From assembly GCF_028765165.1 (NCBI RefSeq), contig NZ_JARADB010000002.1, forward strand, positions 1,547,146 to 1,611,145: a stretch of DNA of 64,000 nucleotides. The letters run 5' to 3'. Each line of letters starts with the position of its first letter. The first letter of the stretch is position 1. Shown in pieces: positions 1 to 7,190 of this stretch. This DNA is from Paenibacillus sp. MAHUQ-63. GTDB lineage: Bacteria > Bacillota > Bacilli > Paenibacillales > NBRC-103111. The notes under the pieces are model-generated. The model saw only the letters and a list, made by a program, of their open reading frames with translations, did no database searches and was not told the origin of the DNA. The position numbers were made by a program, and so were the translations under genes.

Positions 1-514
1 ATGCTGTGTCGAGTTTCTTGCGAATACGGTCATCGAGAATGTTGATTTTTTTGCGGACACGCGACAAGGCAGTGCTCGCCTCGTTATCGACTTGACCGTT
101 GCGAATACAGCGCCGGATCTCGGTCAGCAGTTCGCGCAGGTCGTAAAGGGATAGGGCATATGAGGCGATACGCGGGGTGACGGATTCCTTCTTTTTCATA
201 AATGCTTTAAGCTGCTGTGTGCTTTCGATGAATCTGGCGAAGTACATGAAGTCCTGTGGCGTAAAAATAAATCCTTTCCCGAAGGAGCCTATTAGCGGCT
301 CAATTCCCTCAAGGGACGGGATCGGCACACTGGCACCGTGCTCGATGACACGAACCGCTTCTTCGGTTTCTTGAAGTAGTGTTGCGACTATGACGATCTC
401 GATTTTTGGCTCCATGTTCTCAATATGGGCGCGGCCCAAATAACTCATGGCAAAGTCAGCCAAACGTTGCTTAATGCGGTCGTATTCCAAACGTTGATAA
501 GTGGACTTGTTCAA
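1..514 (-). CDS. MutS2-like MutS-family ATPase, N-terminal part (truncated by window edge)
   Basis: The 171 visible residues match the N-terminal clamp/lever region of MutS2-type proteins: an opening like MNKSTYQRLEYDRIKQRL, a helical stretch with LLQETEEAVRVIEHG, then PSLEGIEPLIGSFGKG and a long charged helix ending RVRKKINILDDRIRKKLDT. The start is TTG at 514-512 with AAAAGGAGG 7-8 bases upstream. MutS2 proteins of Bacillus bind branched DNA and collided ribosomes; which role applies here is unknown. The ATPase domain and any C-terminal Smr nuclease lie outside the window, so it could be a shorter MutS2 paralogue. The gene is preceded by a leader ORF and an intrinsic terminator, which suggests conditional expression. 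Confidence 0.8.
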   Translation of the reverse strand, partial: MNKSTYQRLEYDRIKQRLADFAMSYLGRAHIENMEPKIEIVIVATLLQETEEAVRVIEHGASVPIPSLEGIEPLIGSFGKGFIFTPQDFMYFARFIESTQQLKAFMKKKESVTPRIASYALSLYDLRELLTEIRRCIRNGQVDNEASTALSRVRKKINILDDRIRKKLDTA

Positions 515-536
515 GGGAATGCCTCCTTTTGGGTAC

Positions 537-574
537 AAAAAAACGGACTGGAAACAACAATCGTTTCCAGTCCG
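537..574 (-). terminator. Intrinsic terminator (attenuator) upstream of the MutS2-like gene
   Basis: Read on the minus strand, CGGACTGGAAAC, a 7-base loop and GTTTCCAGTCCG form a perfect 12-bp stem followed by seven T. It lies between the leader ORF and the start of the MutS2-like gene, with that gene's ribosome binding site only a few bases after the T run. A terminator in this position can only act as an attenuator of the gene behind it. Confidence 0.85.
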
Positions 575-591
575 CTTCGGGAGAAACTAAT

Positions 592-714
592 GTTCTTAAC
601 AGCATCAGGTGCAACCTGCCAGAAGGGCACGACAAAATAAACCCGTTAATTGAACGGTTTCGTCGCGTGCGCCATGCCAAAACAGATTGCACTATGGAAT
701 TGCTAGTTAAGAAC
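592..714 (-). promoter_or_regulatory. Nested leader RNA structure between leader ORF and attenuator
   Basis: On the minus strand GTTCTTAAC (714-706), inside the leader ORF, is the exact complement of GTTAAGAAC (600-592), just before the terminator. Inside that pair GTGCAATCTG (692-683) pairs with CAGGTTGCAC (618-609) over 10 bp with one G-U. An inner stem GCAC..GAC / GTCGTGC with AAACC/GGTTT closes the top. A ribosome on the last codons of the leader ORF would cover one side of the outer stem. Pairing is by eye; no folding was run. Confidence 0.6.
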
Positions 715-726
715 GACCTCAGACAT
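703..726 (-). CDS. Leader peptide of 7 residues (MSEVVLN) upstream of the MutS2-like gene
   Basis: ATG at 726-724 and TAG at 705-703, with AAGGAGA 8 bases upstream of the ATG. The ORF codes for MSEVVLN. Its last codons are the 5' half of a perfect 9-nt inverted repeat whose other half precedes the attenuator. This layout (promoter, short ORF, nested stems, terminator, gene) is that of ribosome-mediated attenuation known for antibiotic-resistance genes. That translation of this peptide controls the downstream gene is inference. Confidence 0.6.
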   Translation of the reverse strand: MSEVVLN

Positions 727-757
727 TAAAATCTCTCCTTTGTATTACTCTTTTGTT

Positions 758-763
758 AGTATA
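758..763 (-). promoter_or_regulatory. Promoter -10 for the leader/MutS2-like unit
   Basis: TATACT on the minus strand, followed by AACAAAAG and then the leader ORF's ribosome binding site about 18 bases on. The -35 is poor (CTGGAC about 16 bases upstream). Confidence 0.5.
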
Positions 764-870
764 CCCTTATCATATGCGAGTCCAGTCTGGAAATCGTGGG
801 AGAAAATGGCTTAAATCAAACTTTCCCATAAAGTCCGAATGCATCTTCCTTGAAGGTCTTCGATCAGCAT

Positions 871-1854
871 TTATAGCGGCATATCCGGCTGCACCCACAT
901 ATCTCCGGCCCAAGTATGAATATGGTACCACTGAGCGTTTTGCGGATCGGTCCAACGTTCAAATGCATCTACGGTTTGAGCGGATAGCACCCCGAAGGTT
1001 GGGAAAGGCATCGTTGGAAACAGATAAAGCCTCACGTCCTTCAGTAGATTTAGCCGTTCATTGATTGGCTCGGCCCCTAACGGCTGTGCAAAATCCGGCT
1101 GAATCCAGAACGTTTTATTATCCTGGGACCGCACATGGTAAACCCAATTCTGTGTTTTCTCGAAGGCAAATACTTTCTGCGGAGGAATCATCTTAACATC
1201 CGAGGGACGCTGCAAACGATTCGACGTATCATAGTCCTCCATGTACAGGGTTTCGGTCGGCAGATCCATCTCCTGATTCAAAATCTCCATATCTATCAGC
1301 ATATGAGGCTGAGAGACCACCCACATATCCCCAAGCCACGAGGTTTCAATACGATAGGAGTTAGTCAAGTATGATACAGGTGATTCGAATACGGCATTCG
1401 CATGAACGGTCTGCGGAGCGAGGACGGCATCCGTCATCGTCAAAGAAGACGGTTGCGTATAAAGAGCGGAGTCCCAGAGTAATGCAATATTCGTATCGAT
1501 CGGCTTGACGACACCAATTTTGTCATAGTCCAGGTGCATCCAGAGATCACCTGCCCACGTAGTCTTAATTTTGATCCATACCTTATCCCCGCGCTGCTTG
1601 GTGTACCACGCTTGCTCTGCATCGACCGTAGTCACATCTTGCGGCGTGAGTGCAGCAAAAGGTTTACGAGAATCGTCAGGTGTGGAATAGAGCGGCGTCT
1701 GTTCGAATAAAGTGATGACCGGTGGGACTTTGGGCGGGACAATTTTATTGTGCGGCGGCAGCGCAGCATTTGCCTGCAAATTGCAAATGAAATTGACCAG
1801 CATCAAGCCAAGAGAGAGGGCGATGACAGGCCTGACTAATGTTTTTAAATTCAT
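871..1854 (-). CDS. Secreted protein with four SH3-like repeats
   Basis: 327 residues. A signal peptide (MNLKTLVRPVIALSLGLML to about residue 30, ending ANA-A) is followed by four diverged repeats of about 65-75 residues. Each runs roughly F/L-x2-TPLYSTPDD, LTPQDVT, W, WIKIKTTWAGDLWM; the repeat ends read WAGDLWM, WLGDMWV, TFWIQPD and WAGDMWVQPD. This pattern resembles bacterial SH3-type cell-wall domains, so a cell-surface role is likely; no catalytic motif is visible. Start is ATG 1854 with GAGGTGG 9 bases upstream; an in-frame TTG 18 bases earlier lies on that ribosome binding site and was rejected. It stands alone, divergent from the VanZ gene. Confidence 0.75.
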   Translation of the reverse strand: MNLKTLVRPVIALSLGLMLVNFICNLQANAALPPHNKIVPPKVPPVITLFEQTPLYSTPDDSRKPFAALTPQDVTTVDAEQAWYTKQRGDKVWIKIKTTWAGDLWMHLDYDKIGVVKPIDTNIALLWDSALYTQPSSLTMTDAVLAPQTVHANAVFESPVSYLTNSYRIETSWLGDMWVVSQPHMLIDMEILNQEMDLPTETLYMEDYDTSNRLQRPSDVKMIPPQKVFAFEKTQNWVYHVRSQDNKTFWIQPDFAQPLGAEPINERLNLLKDVRLYLFPTMPFPTFGVLSAQTVDAFERWTDPQNAQWYHIHTWAGDMWVQPDMPL

Positions 1855-2104
1855 ATACGGTTTCCACCTCAATTACCTAATGTTGTAAATATAGACTCGA
1901 TTAACGGCTAAATGGTTGCGGCAGGAATTGATTGATTTTATTTTTCGTGACAGGCGATTTAAGAAAAATTTAATAATTACCCTCTGTTTTATTTAAAAAT
2001 TTTTTCTTATCCTAGAGTTAATGAATGGTGAGGAGAGTAGAGCGCATTTTCATTGAGAATGAGATATTCCGTAAGAGAAAAAGTAGACGAAACCGGAGAT
2101 TATT

Positions 2105-2653
2105 ATGAATAAACGAGAACGAATTCAAACAATCTTTTTATATGGAGTTTTCATTTGTTACATCGTTTTTTTAATTAAATTATTGTTCTTATCCAGAATT
2201 TCATTTTTGGAGCTATTTAATAGTCATAGGATTTTTAATAGGTCAATCAATCTTATTCCATTCTATAGTATCAAGGAATATCTATTTAGCGGCTCCGCGG
2301 ATATAAAAAAATTCGCTTTTAGTAATGTGGTAGGCAATATCATTATTCTTCTTCCTCTTGGTACTTATTTGACATTATTCAAAAAGGACAAAAGAGTCAT
2401 CGCCAATTTGTTGCTAATCTTCTTGGTGAGTTTATCTGTTGAAATCATTCAGGGACTTTTAGGTATCGGAACAGCGGACATTGATGACATTATTTTAAAT
2501 GGTTTGGGTGGATTAATTGGTATATGGGGGTATAGGTTATTAGCTTATATTTTACGAGATGAGAAAAAAGTACGTACCGTAATCACCATACTATCTGCTA
2601 TAGGTTTGCCTCGTATCGTATATATCATCTTTATGGTGAGATTACGTTTATAG
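2105..2653 (+). CDS. VanZ-family membrane protein
   Basis: 182 residues with about five membrane segments. The family signature is visible: FSNVVGNIIILLPLGTYL near residues 74-91, EIIQGLLGIGTADIDDIILNGLGG near 112-135, and INLIPF near 48. VanZ relatives occur in glycopeptide-resistance clusters but most, like this one, stand alone with unknown function. Start ATG 2105 has GGAG 6-7 bases upstream. The gene and its 250-base upstream region are more A+T-rich than the glycan locus that follows. Confidence 0.85.
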   Translation: MNKRERIQTIFLYGVFICYIVFLIKLLFLSRISFLELFNSHRIFNRSINLIPFYSIKEYLFSGSADIKKFAFSNVVGNIIILLPLGTYLTLFKKDKRVIANLLLIFLVSLSVEIIQGLLGIGTADIDDIILNGLGGLIGIWGYRLLAYILRDEKKVRTVITILSAIGLPRIVYIIFMVRLRL

Positions 2654-2762
2654 ATATCAATATTGGACCGACAGGATTATTCCAAAAACTCAATTAAATT
2701 AATAAATCATCCAACCACGTCCAATCAGGAGGTGGTTTTCTGTGATTATACTACTTTTATCG

Positions 2763-2804
2763 GTTGTATATATGAGGTTCGCGATGCTATACTTGATATA
2801 TCAA
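2763..2804 (+). promoter_or_regulatory. Promoter with palindromic operator for the GntR/LacI-type regulator
   Basis: TTGTAT (2764-2769), an 18-base spacer and TATACT (2788-2793). The perfect 12-base palindrome TTGATATATCAA (2793-2804) overlaps the end of the -10. A related sequence lies in front of the GH125 gene, so this is the likely autoregulatory operator of the regulator starting at 2833. Confidence 0.55.
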
Positions 2805-2832
2805 CATAACCAAGACGAAGGATTGATAAATC

Positions 2833-3966
2833 ATGTCATTATACGAGAAGATATACCGACATTTGCTAGATGAAATTAAAAAGGGGAAGCTCCAACCAGG
2901 CGACCGTGTACCTTCGGAGAGTGAATTGTCCACTCAATTCAGCGTCAGCCGCATTACGTCGAAGAAAGCGCTTGAGATGCTTGCGAATGAGAAATGGATC
3001 GAGAGAGTACGGGGAAAGGGGTCGTACGTCTCCATGAATTTTCCAATGGATCGGAAGGAAGAGGGTTCCTCCAACCGAAGGGAAGTAGAAACCTCCTCAG
3101 AGCCGAAGATTATCAGCCTGATCCTGCCTGACTTTGATCAGTCCTTCGGACTTAAGATGGTACGCGGGATTGAGGAGCGATGCTCCAGTTATGGCATCCC
3201 GCTTATGCTGAAGCTGACATATGACAAACGGAACGTAGAGGAGGAGGCGATCCGTGCATCCATTCGGCACAGTGCTTCGGGGATGATTGTTTTTCCCGTT
3301 CACGGCGCGCATTATAACGCCGAGCTTCTGCGACTTATGTTAGACGGCTTTCCAATTGTGCTGGTGGACCGCTATTTGCGGGGGATTGCCGCAACGGCCG
3401 TGTATACGGATAATCGTAAAGCCTCTCAGGAGCTTACCGAATATCTTCTCGATCAAGGCCATAGGGAAATTGCCTTTATTTCACCGCCGTCCGAAAACAC
3501 TTCGACCATTGAGGACCGGATTCAAGGGTATCTATCCGCCTTTACTCAACGCGGGATTCCGGCAAATCCGGATATGATCGTGACGAACCTGTACAGCACA
3601 TTACCTATAGGAGGCCCCAAAGAATATATCTCGAATGATTATGGAACACTGCAAGCTTTTATCGATAAGCATCCCCGCACGACGGCTTTTCTGGCTTGCG
3701 AATATTTGATGGCCGTTCGCATAGCGGAGTGGCTGAATATGATGGGTAAACGGGTTCCAGGCGATTATGAGATCGTGTGCTTCGATTACCCGGAAGACTC
3801 GTTTGACCGTCCGATGTTCACTCATATTCGGCAGGACGAATGGCGTATAGGACAACGTGCGGTGGACCTGCTCACAGCCCAATGGTCAGGAGAGGCCGCA
3901 CCGGAACACCACTTGGTGGAGCACAAACTGATTCGGAGACCAATCGAGATAAAAACATCAAGTTGA
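2833..3966 (+). CDS. GntR-type HTH regulator with LacI-like sugar-binding domain (AraR architecture)
   Basis: 377 residues. Residues 1-70 are a GntR winged helix (MSLYEKIYRHLLDEI, GDRVPSESELSTQF, VSRITSKKALEML, VRGKGSYV). From about residue 92 a periplasmic-binding-protein-like domain of LacI type follows (KIISLILPDFDQSFGLKMVRGIEE, IVLVDRYLRG, YTDNRKASQELTEYLLDQGH, FLACEYLMAVRIAEWLNMMGKRVPGDYEIVCFD). AraR of Bacillus has this architecture and is released from DNA by a sugar. Here the neighbours are mannan-type glycanases, so a mannose-type inducer is inferred. Its TGA lies inside a palindrome in front of GH125, which fits repression of the locus. Confidence 0.88.
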   Translation: MSLYEKIYRHLLDEIKKGKLQPGDRVPSESELSTQFSVSRITSKKALEMLANEKWIERVRGKGSYVSMNFPMDRKEEGSSNRREVETSSEPKIISLILPDFDQSFGLKMVRGIEERCSSYGIPLMLKLTYDKRNVEEEAIRASIRHSASGMIVFPVHGAHYNAELLRLMLDGFPIVLVDRYLRGIAATAVYTDNRKASQELTEYLLDQGHREIAFISPPSENTSTIEDRIQGYLSAFTQRGIPANPDMIVTNLYSTLPIGGPKEYISNDYGTLQAFIDKHPRTTAFLACEYLMAVRIAEWLNMMGKRVPGDYEIVCFDYPEDSFDRPMFTHIRQDEWRIGQRAVDLLTAQWSGEAAPEHHLVEHKLIRRPIEIKTSS

Positions 3967-3996
3967 TATATAAATATACCAACTTGATGTATAAAT
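3962..3996 (+). promoter_or_regulatory. Operator repeats in front of GH125
   Basis: An imperfect 22-base palindrome at 3962-3983 has arms GTTG-A-TATA and TATA-C-CAAC and shares the TTGATATA motif with the operator at 2793-2804. A further half-site, CTTGATGTATAAA, follows directly. Both lie just upstream of the -35 of the GH125 promoter and overlap the regulator's stop codon. Confidence 0.55.
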
Positions 3997-4002
3997 AATA
4001 TG

Positions 4003-4032
4003 TTGACATGTTTTAAAATCATATGTTATATT
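4003..4032 (+). promoter_or_regulatory. Promoter of the GH125-led operon
   Basis: TTGACA (4003-4008) with TTATAT at 4026-4031 (17-base spacer) or TATATT one base later (18). This consensus-like sigma-A promoter sits directly downstream of the operator repeats and upstream of the GH125 ribosome binding site. Confidence 0.7.
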
Positions 4033-4077
4033 GATGACATGAAAGGAAGCGATTACAATCTGATAAGGAGATGGATT

Positions 4078-5406
4078 ATGTATAGTGCAGCTTATCGGAA
4101 AATCGAAGATACGGCGCTTCGACTTCAGCGTATCGATCCGGGTCTATCTGAAATATTTCAGAAATGTTATCCCAACACCTTGGAAACGACGGTAGAATGG
4201 TGTGATGACGGGACGTCATTCGTCATCACAGGAGACATCCCCGCAATGTGGCTCAGAGATTCCTCTGCCCAGGTTCGTCCTTATATTCAACTGGCAACCG
4301 ACGATCAGGATGTGCGGCGGTTGATACGAGGGGTCATCGAACGACAAGCTCGGTACCTCATTTTCGACCCTTATGCAAACGCTTTCAACAAGGAGCCAAA
4401 CGGGCAAGGGCACAAGGGAGACCTAACGGTCAAGGGCCCCTGGGTGTGGGAACGGAAGTATGAACTGGATTCACTATGCTATCCCGTTCAACTTTGCTGG
4501 GAATATTGGGAAGCGACGCAGGACCGTATGATATTCACTGAAACTGTGCATACGATGTTTCATCGGATTATTGAAGTCATGCACAAAGAACAGCGGCACG
4601 ACAGGGACTCCAGCTACTCCTTCGAAAGAACGGACTGCCCGTCCTCAGATACGCTGCCTTTCGGCGGGAGAGGGACTAGAACCAATGATACCGGGATGAT
4701 TTGGTCCGGCTTCCGTCCGAGTGACGATGCCTGCAAGTTTGGCTACCTAATTCCTTCGAATATGTTTGCCGTTGTTATCCTTCGCTATATCGGACGGTTG
4801 GCCAAGGAGATCTATCATGACCACGGTTTAAGTGAAAGCGCTTACAAGTTGTCGGAGGAAGTCGAATTCGGCATCGAGACATACGGGAAAATCAAGCATC
4901 CCGTGTACGGATGGATATACGCTTACGAAACAGACGGATTCGGCAACTATAATCTGATGGATGATGCCAATGTTCCAAGCTTGCTGTCGATTCCATATCT
5001 TGGGTACCGTGACCTGAACGACCCGGTCTACCGGAATACGAGAAATTTCGTGCTAAGCCCGGAGAACCCGCATTATTCGTCAGGCCGGTTCGCACAAGGT
5101 GTTGGAAGTCCGCATACACCTTCCGGTCATGTTTGGCCGATCGCTCTCATCATCCAAGGGTTGACTTCGAACGATCCGTCCGAGCAGGACGCTCTTGTGC
5201 GAATGCTAACTTCCACTACCGCGGGTACAGGTTATATGCACGAAAGTTTCCATCCGGATAAGCCGGATACGTTCACCAGAGAGTGGTTCGCTTGGGCCAA
5301 CAGTCTGTTCGGCGAGTTTATCTGCAAATGGCTCGATCGAAAGCTTGAATATGGAAAGGTGGTCGGAACGTTTGATGCTAGCATCCAGGAAGAGGATTTA
5401 CCTTGA
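4078..5406 (+). CDS. GH125 exo-alpha-1,6-mannosidase
   Basis: 442 residues without a signal peptide, so cytoplasmic. GH125 hallmarks are present: FVITGDIPAMWLRDSSAQV (about 49-67), GPWVWERKYELDSLCYPV, NDTGMIWSGFRPSDDACKFGYLIPSNMF, and TFTREWFAWANSLFGEF near the end. By comparison with known GH125 enzymes the acid is in the D216/D217 pair and the base is E402. These enzymes remove non-reducing alpha-1,6-mannose without a metal. Start ATG 4078 has AAGGAG about 9 bases upstream. The 3' end overlaps the next permease gene. It would finish intracellular breakdown of oligosaccharides imported by the transporter that follows. Confidence 0.92.
   Translation: MYSAAYRKIEDTALRLQRIDPGLSEIFQKCYPNTLETTVEWCDDGTSFVITGDIPAMWLRDSSAQVRPYIQLATDDQDVRRLIRGVIERQARYLIFDPYANAFNKEPNGQGHKGDLTVKGPWVWERKYELDSLCYPVQLCWEYWEATQDRMIFTETVHTMFHRIIEVMHKEQRHDRDSSYSFERTDCPSSDTLPFGGRGTRTNDTGMIWSGFRPSDDACKFGYLIPSNMFAVVILRYIGRLAKEIYHDHGLSESAYKLSEEVEFGIETYGKIKHPVYGWIYAYETDGFGNYNLMDDANVPSLLSIPYLGYRDLNDPVYRNTRNFVLSPENPHYSSGRFAQGVGSPHTPSGHVWPIALIIQGLTSNDPSEQDALVRMLTSTTAGTGYMHESFHPDKPDTFTREWFAWANSLFGEFICKWLDRKLEYGKVVGTFDASIQEEDLP
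4833..4846 (+). promoter_or_regulatory. Catabolite response element (cre) inside GH125
   Basis: TGAAAGCGCTTACA fits the Gram-positive cre consensus (TGWAANCGNTNWCA) at every defined position, including the central palindromic AAGCGCTT. It is about 800 bases downstream of the operon promoter, where CcpA bound to it could block elongating polymerase. Intragenic cre sites are known in Bacillus; function here is inferred. Confidence 0.55.
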
Positions 5407-6277
5407 ATGGATCAAAGGGTACTTATTCATTTTCCCATCAATCATCGGCTTCAGTGTATTCGTCGCCTATCCTCTCATCTCCTCACTATACTACGCGTTA
5501 ACAGACTGGGATGGCATTAATAAGCCCCAATATATCGGCTTCGACAATTTCGTTTACATGTTTACCGTTGATCCGGCTTTCTTGAAATCGCTCCGAGTAA
5601 CCTTCTATTATGTTCTGCTCAATGTGCCTGCCTCTCTCATCTTCGGCCTCACGCTGGCTATGCTGCTCAATCGCAAGCTGCCTGGCATCAAGTTTTTCCG
5701 GACCGCCTTTTACTTACCAACGGTTATCCCCGCTGTGGCGACCTTGACACTCTGGCGCTATATGTATCAACCCCAGTTCGGATTAGCCAATCAGGTACTT
5801 AGACTGTTCGGTCTGCCGGATGCTCCCTGGCTTACGAGTGAGAGCACGGCTCTTCTATCCATCATCTTATCGGGCTTATGGCAGGTCGGATCGGGGATGA
5901 TTATCTTCCTTAGCGGTCTACAATCCGTACCCCAAGACTTATATGAAGCCGCGGAGGTGGACGGGGCGAGAGGATGGACGGTGTTTTCCCGCGTGACACT
6001 GCCTATGATTACACCTATTTTGTTCTTACAGCTCATATTGGGGATCATCGGTTCCTTTCAAGCATTCACCCAAATCGTCGTCTTAACCCAGGGCGGTCCC
6101 AATTTCTCGACAATGTTGCTCAATTATAAGATTTACGGAGATGTGTTCAACGGCAAAATGTTCGGATACGGTATCGCAGAGGTATGGATTCTGTTCCTTA
6201 TCATTATGTTCTTTACCTTACTGACTTACTTGTATTCCAATCGATTCGTGTACTATGAAAATGATAATAGGGGGTGA
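5375..6277 (+). CDS. Sugar ABC transporter permease, MalF/LacF type (CUT1)
   Basis: 300 residues, six predicted membrane helices (first IKGYLFIFPSIIGFSVFVAYPL). The permease EAA loop reads DLYEAAEVDGARGWTVFSRVTLPMITP (about 185-210), the site that contacts the ATPase. It pairs with the permease that follows and the lipoprotein at 7191. Start choice is uncertain: ATG 5375 has AAAGGTGG about 12 bases upstream and overlaps GH125 by 32 bases; ATG 5351 or TTG 5345 are alternatives with weaker sites. No ATPase gene is in the locus, so a shared MsmX/MsiK-type ATPase probably powers it, as in other Bacilli. Confidence 0.88.
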   Translation: MLASRKRIYLEWIKGYLFIFPSIIGFSVFVAYPLISSLYYALTDWDGINKPQYIGFDNFVYMFTVDPAFLKSLRVTFYYVLLNVPASLIFGLTLAMLLNRKLPGIKFFRTAFYLPTVIPAVATLTLWRYMYQPQFGLANQVLRLFGLPDAPWLTSESTALLSIILSGLWQVGSGMIIFLSGLQSVPQDLYEAAEVDGARGWTVFSRVTLPMITPILFLQLILGIIGSFQAFTQIVVLTQGGPNFSTMLLNYKIYGDVFNGKMFGYGIAEVWILFLIIMFFTLLTYLYSNRFVYYENDNRG

Positions 6278-6282
6278 AACGA

Positions 6283-7167
6283 ATGGCAGTCTCCCAGTCC
6301 ACGGCAATTGATCATGCCCGATCCGCCGGCAGCACGTCCAAATATGCCGTCAAAGATACAATTCGTTTCATAATACTTCTTGCCGGTTCCATCGCCATGC
6401 TGTATCCGCTTCTCTGGATGATTACGATCGCACTGAAAGGGAATGAAGAAATATTCAAGATTCCACCCGATTGGTATCCCAAGGAGTTTCATCTGGAAAA
6501 CTTCGTGAAAGGGACGCAGACCATTAACTTTTGGCGGACGTTCGGCAATTCCTTGTTCATCGCCATCGCCTGTACGATTGGGCAAGTCGTCAGCTCGGTG
6601 CTCGTCGGATACGGGCTCGGCAGGCTTCGTTTTCCCGGGCGGAAGATGTGGTTTTCGTTCTTCATCGGCAGCCTCATGCTGCCAAGCTTCGTCGGGCTCG
6701 TTCCGATCTTTCATCTGTTCACCTCGCTAGGCTGGTATAATACGTATCTTCCGCTCATCGTACCGGCATTCCTCGGCAATGCCACCTTTACGTTCCTGTT
6801 CATTCAATTCACGAGTACAATTCCGAAATCATTCGACGAGGCTTCCAAAATGGACGGGGCCGGAGATTTTCAAATCCTTTGGCATGTGCTCGTGCCTATG
6901 TCGATGCCGGTCATCGTCACTATGGTGATCTTCGCTTTTAACGGAGCGTGGAACCAATATTTGGAGCCTCTCATTTATATCGCAGATCAAGGCAAATGGA
7001 CGTTAGCGGTCGCCCTTGCCTCCTTTGCTTCGAGCTGGACGACGCAATGGAACTACTTCATGGCAGCGGATTTAATCTATATGCTTCCGATGATCATGAT
7101 CTTTTTCTTCGGCCAAAAGTATTTCATGCAGGGTCTTGGGTCGGTCAATTCCGCCGGCTTGAAATAA
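6283..7167 (+). CDS. Sugar ABC transporter permease, MalG type (CUT1)
   Basis: 294 residues with six membrane helices after a short cytoplasmic N-terminus. The EAA loop is SFDEASKMDGAGDFQILWHVLVPMSMPV (about 182-209). Second half of the permease heterodimer with the gene just upstream, whose TGA is 5 bases before this start. ATG 6283 has GGGGGTG 6 bases upstream; GTG 6274 would also be in frame but overlaps that site. Co-transcribed with GH125 and the binding lipoprotein. Confidence 0.88.
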   Translation: MAVSQSTAIDHARSAGSTSKYAVKDTIRFIILLAGSIAMLYPLLWMITIALKGNEEIFKIPPDWYPKEFHLENFVKGTQTINFWRTFGNSLFIAIACTIGQVVSSVLVGYGLGRLRFPGRKMWFSFFIGSLMLPSFVGLVPIFHLFTSLGWYNTYLPLIVPAFLGNATFTFLFIQFTSTIPKSFDEASKMDGAGDFQILWHVLVPMSMPVIVTMVIFAFNGAWNQYLEPLIYIADQGKWTLAVALASFASSWTTQWNYFMAADLIYMLPMIMIFFFGQKYFMQGLGSVNSAGLK

Positions 7168-7190
7168 ATTATTTAAGGAGGTCCATAGTT

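Noticed and set aside
753-1064. Plus-strand ORF of 103 codons
   Set aside because: It lies opposite the repeat protein at 871-1854, has no ribosome binding site and gives a composition unlike a protein.
2041-2070. Fur-box-like sequence upstream of the VanZ gene (TCATT-GAG-AATGA)
   Set aside because: Only the inner 13 bases are symmetric; the Fur core of two overlapping heptamers is not met.
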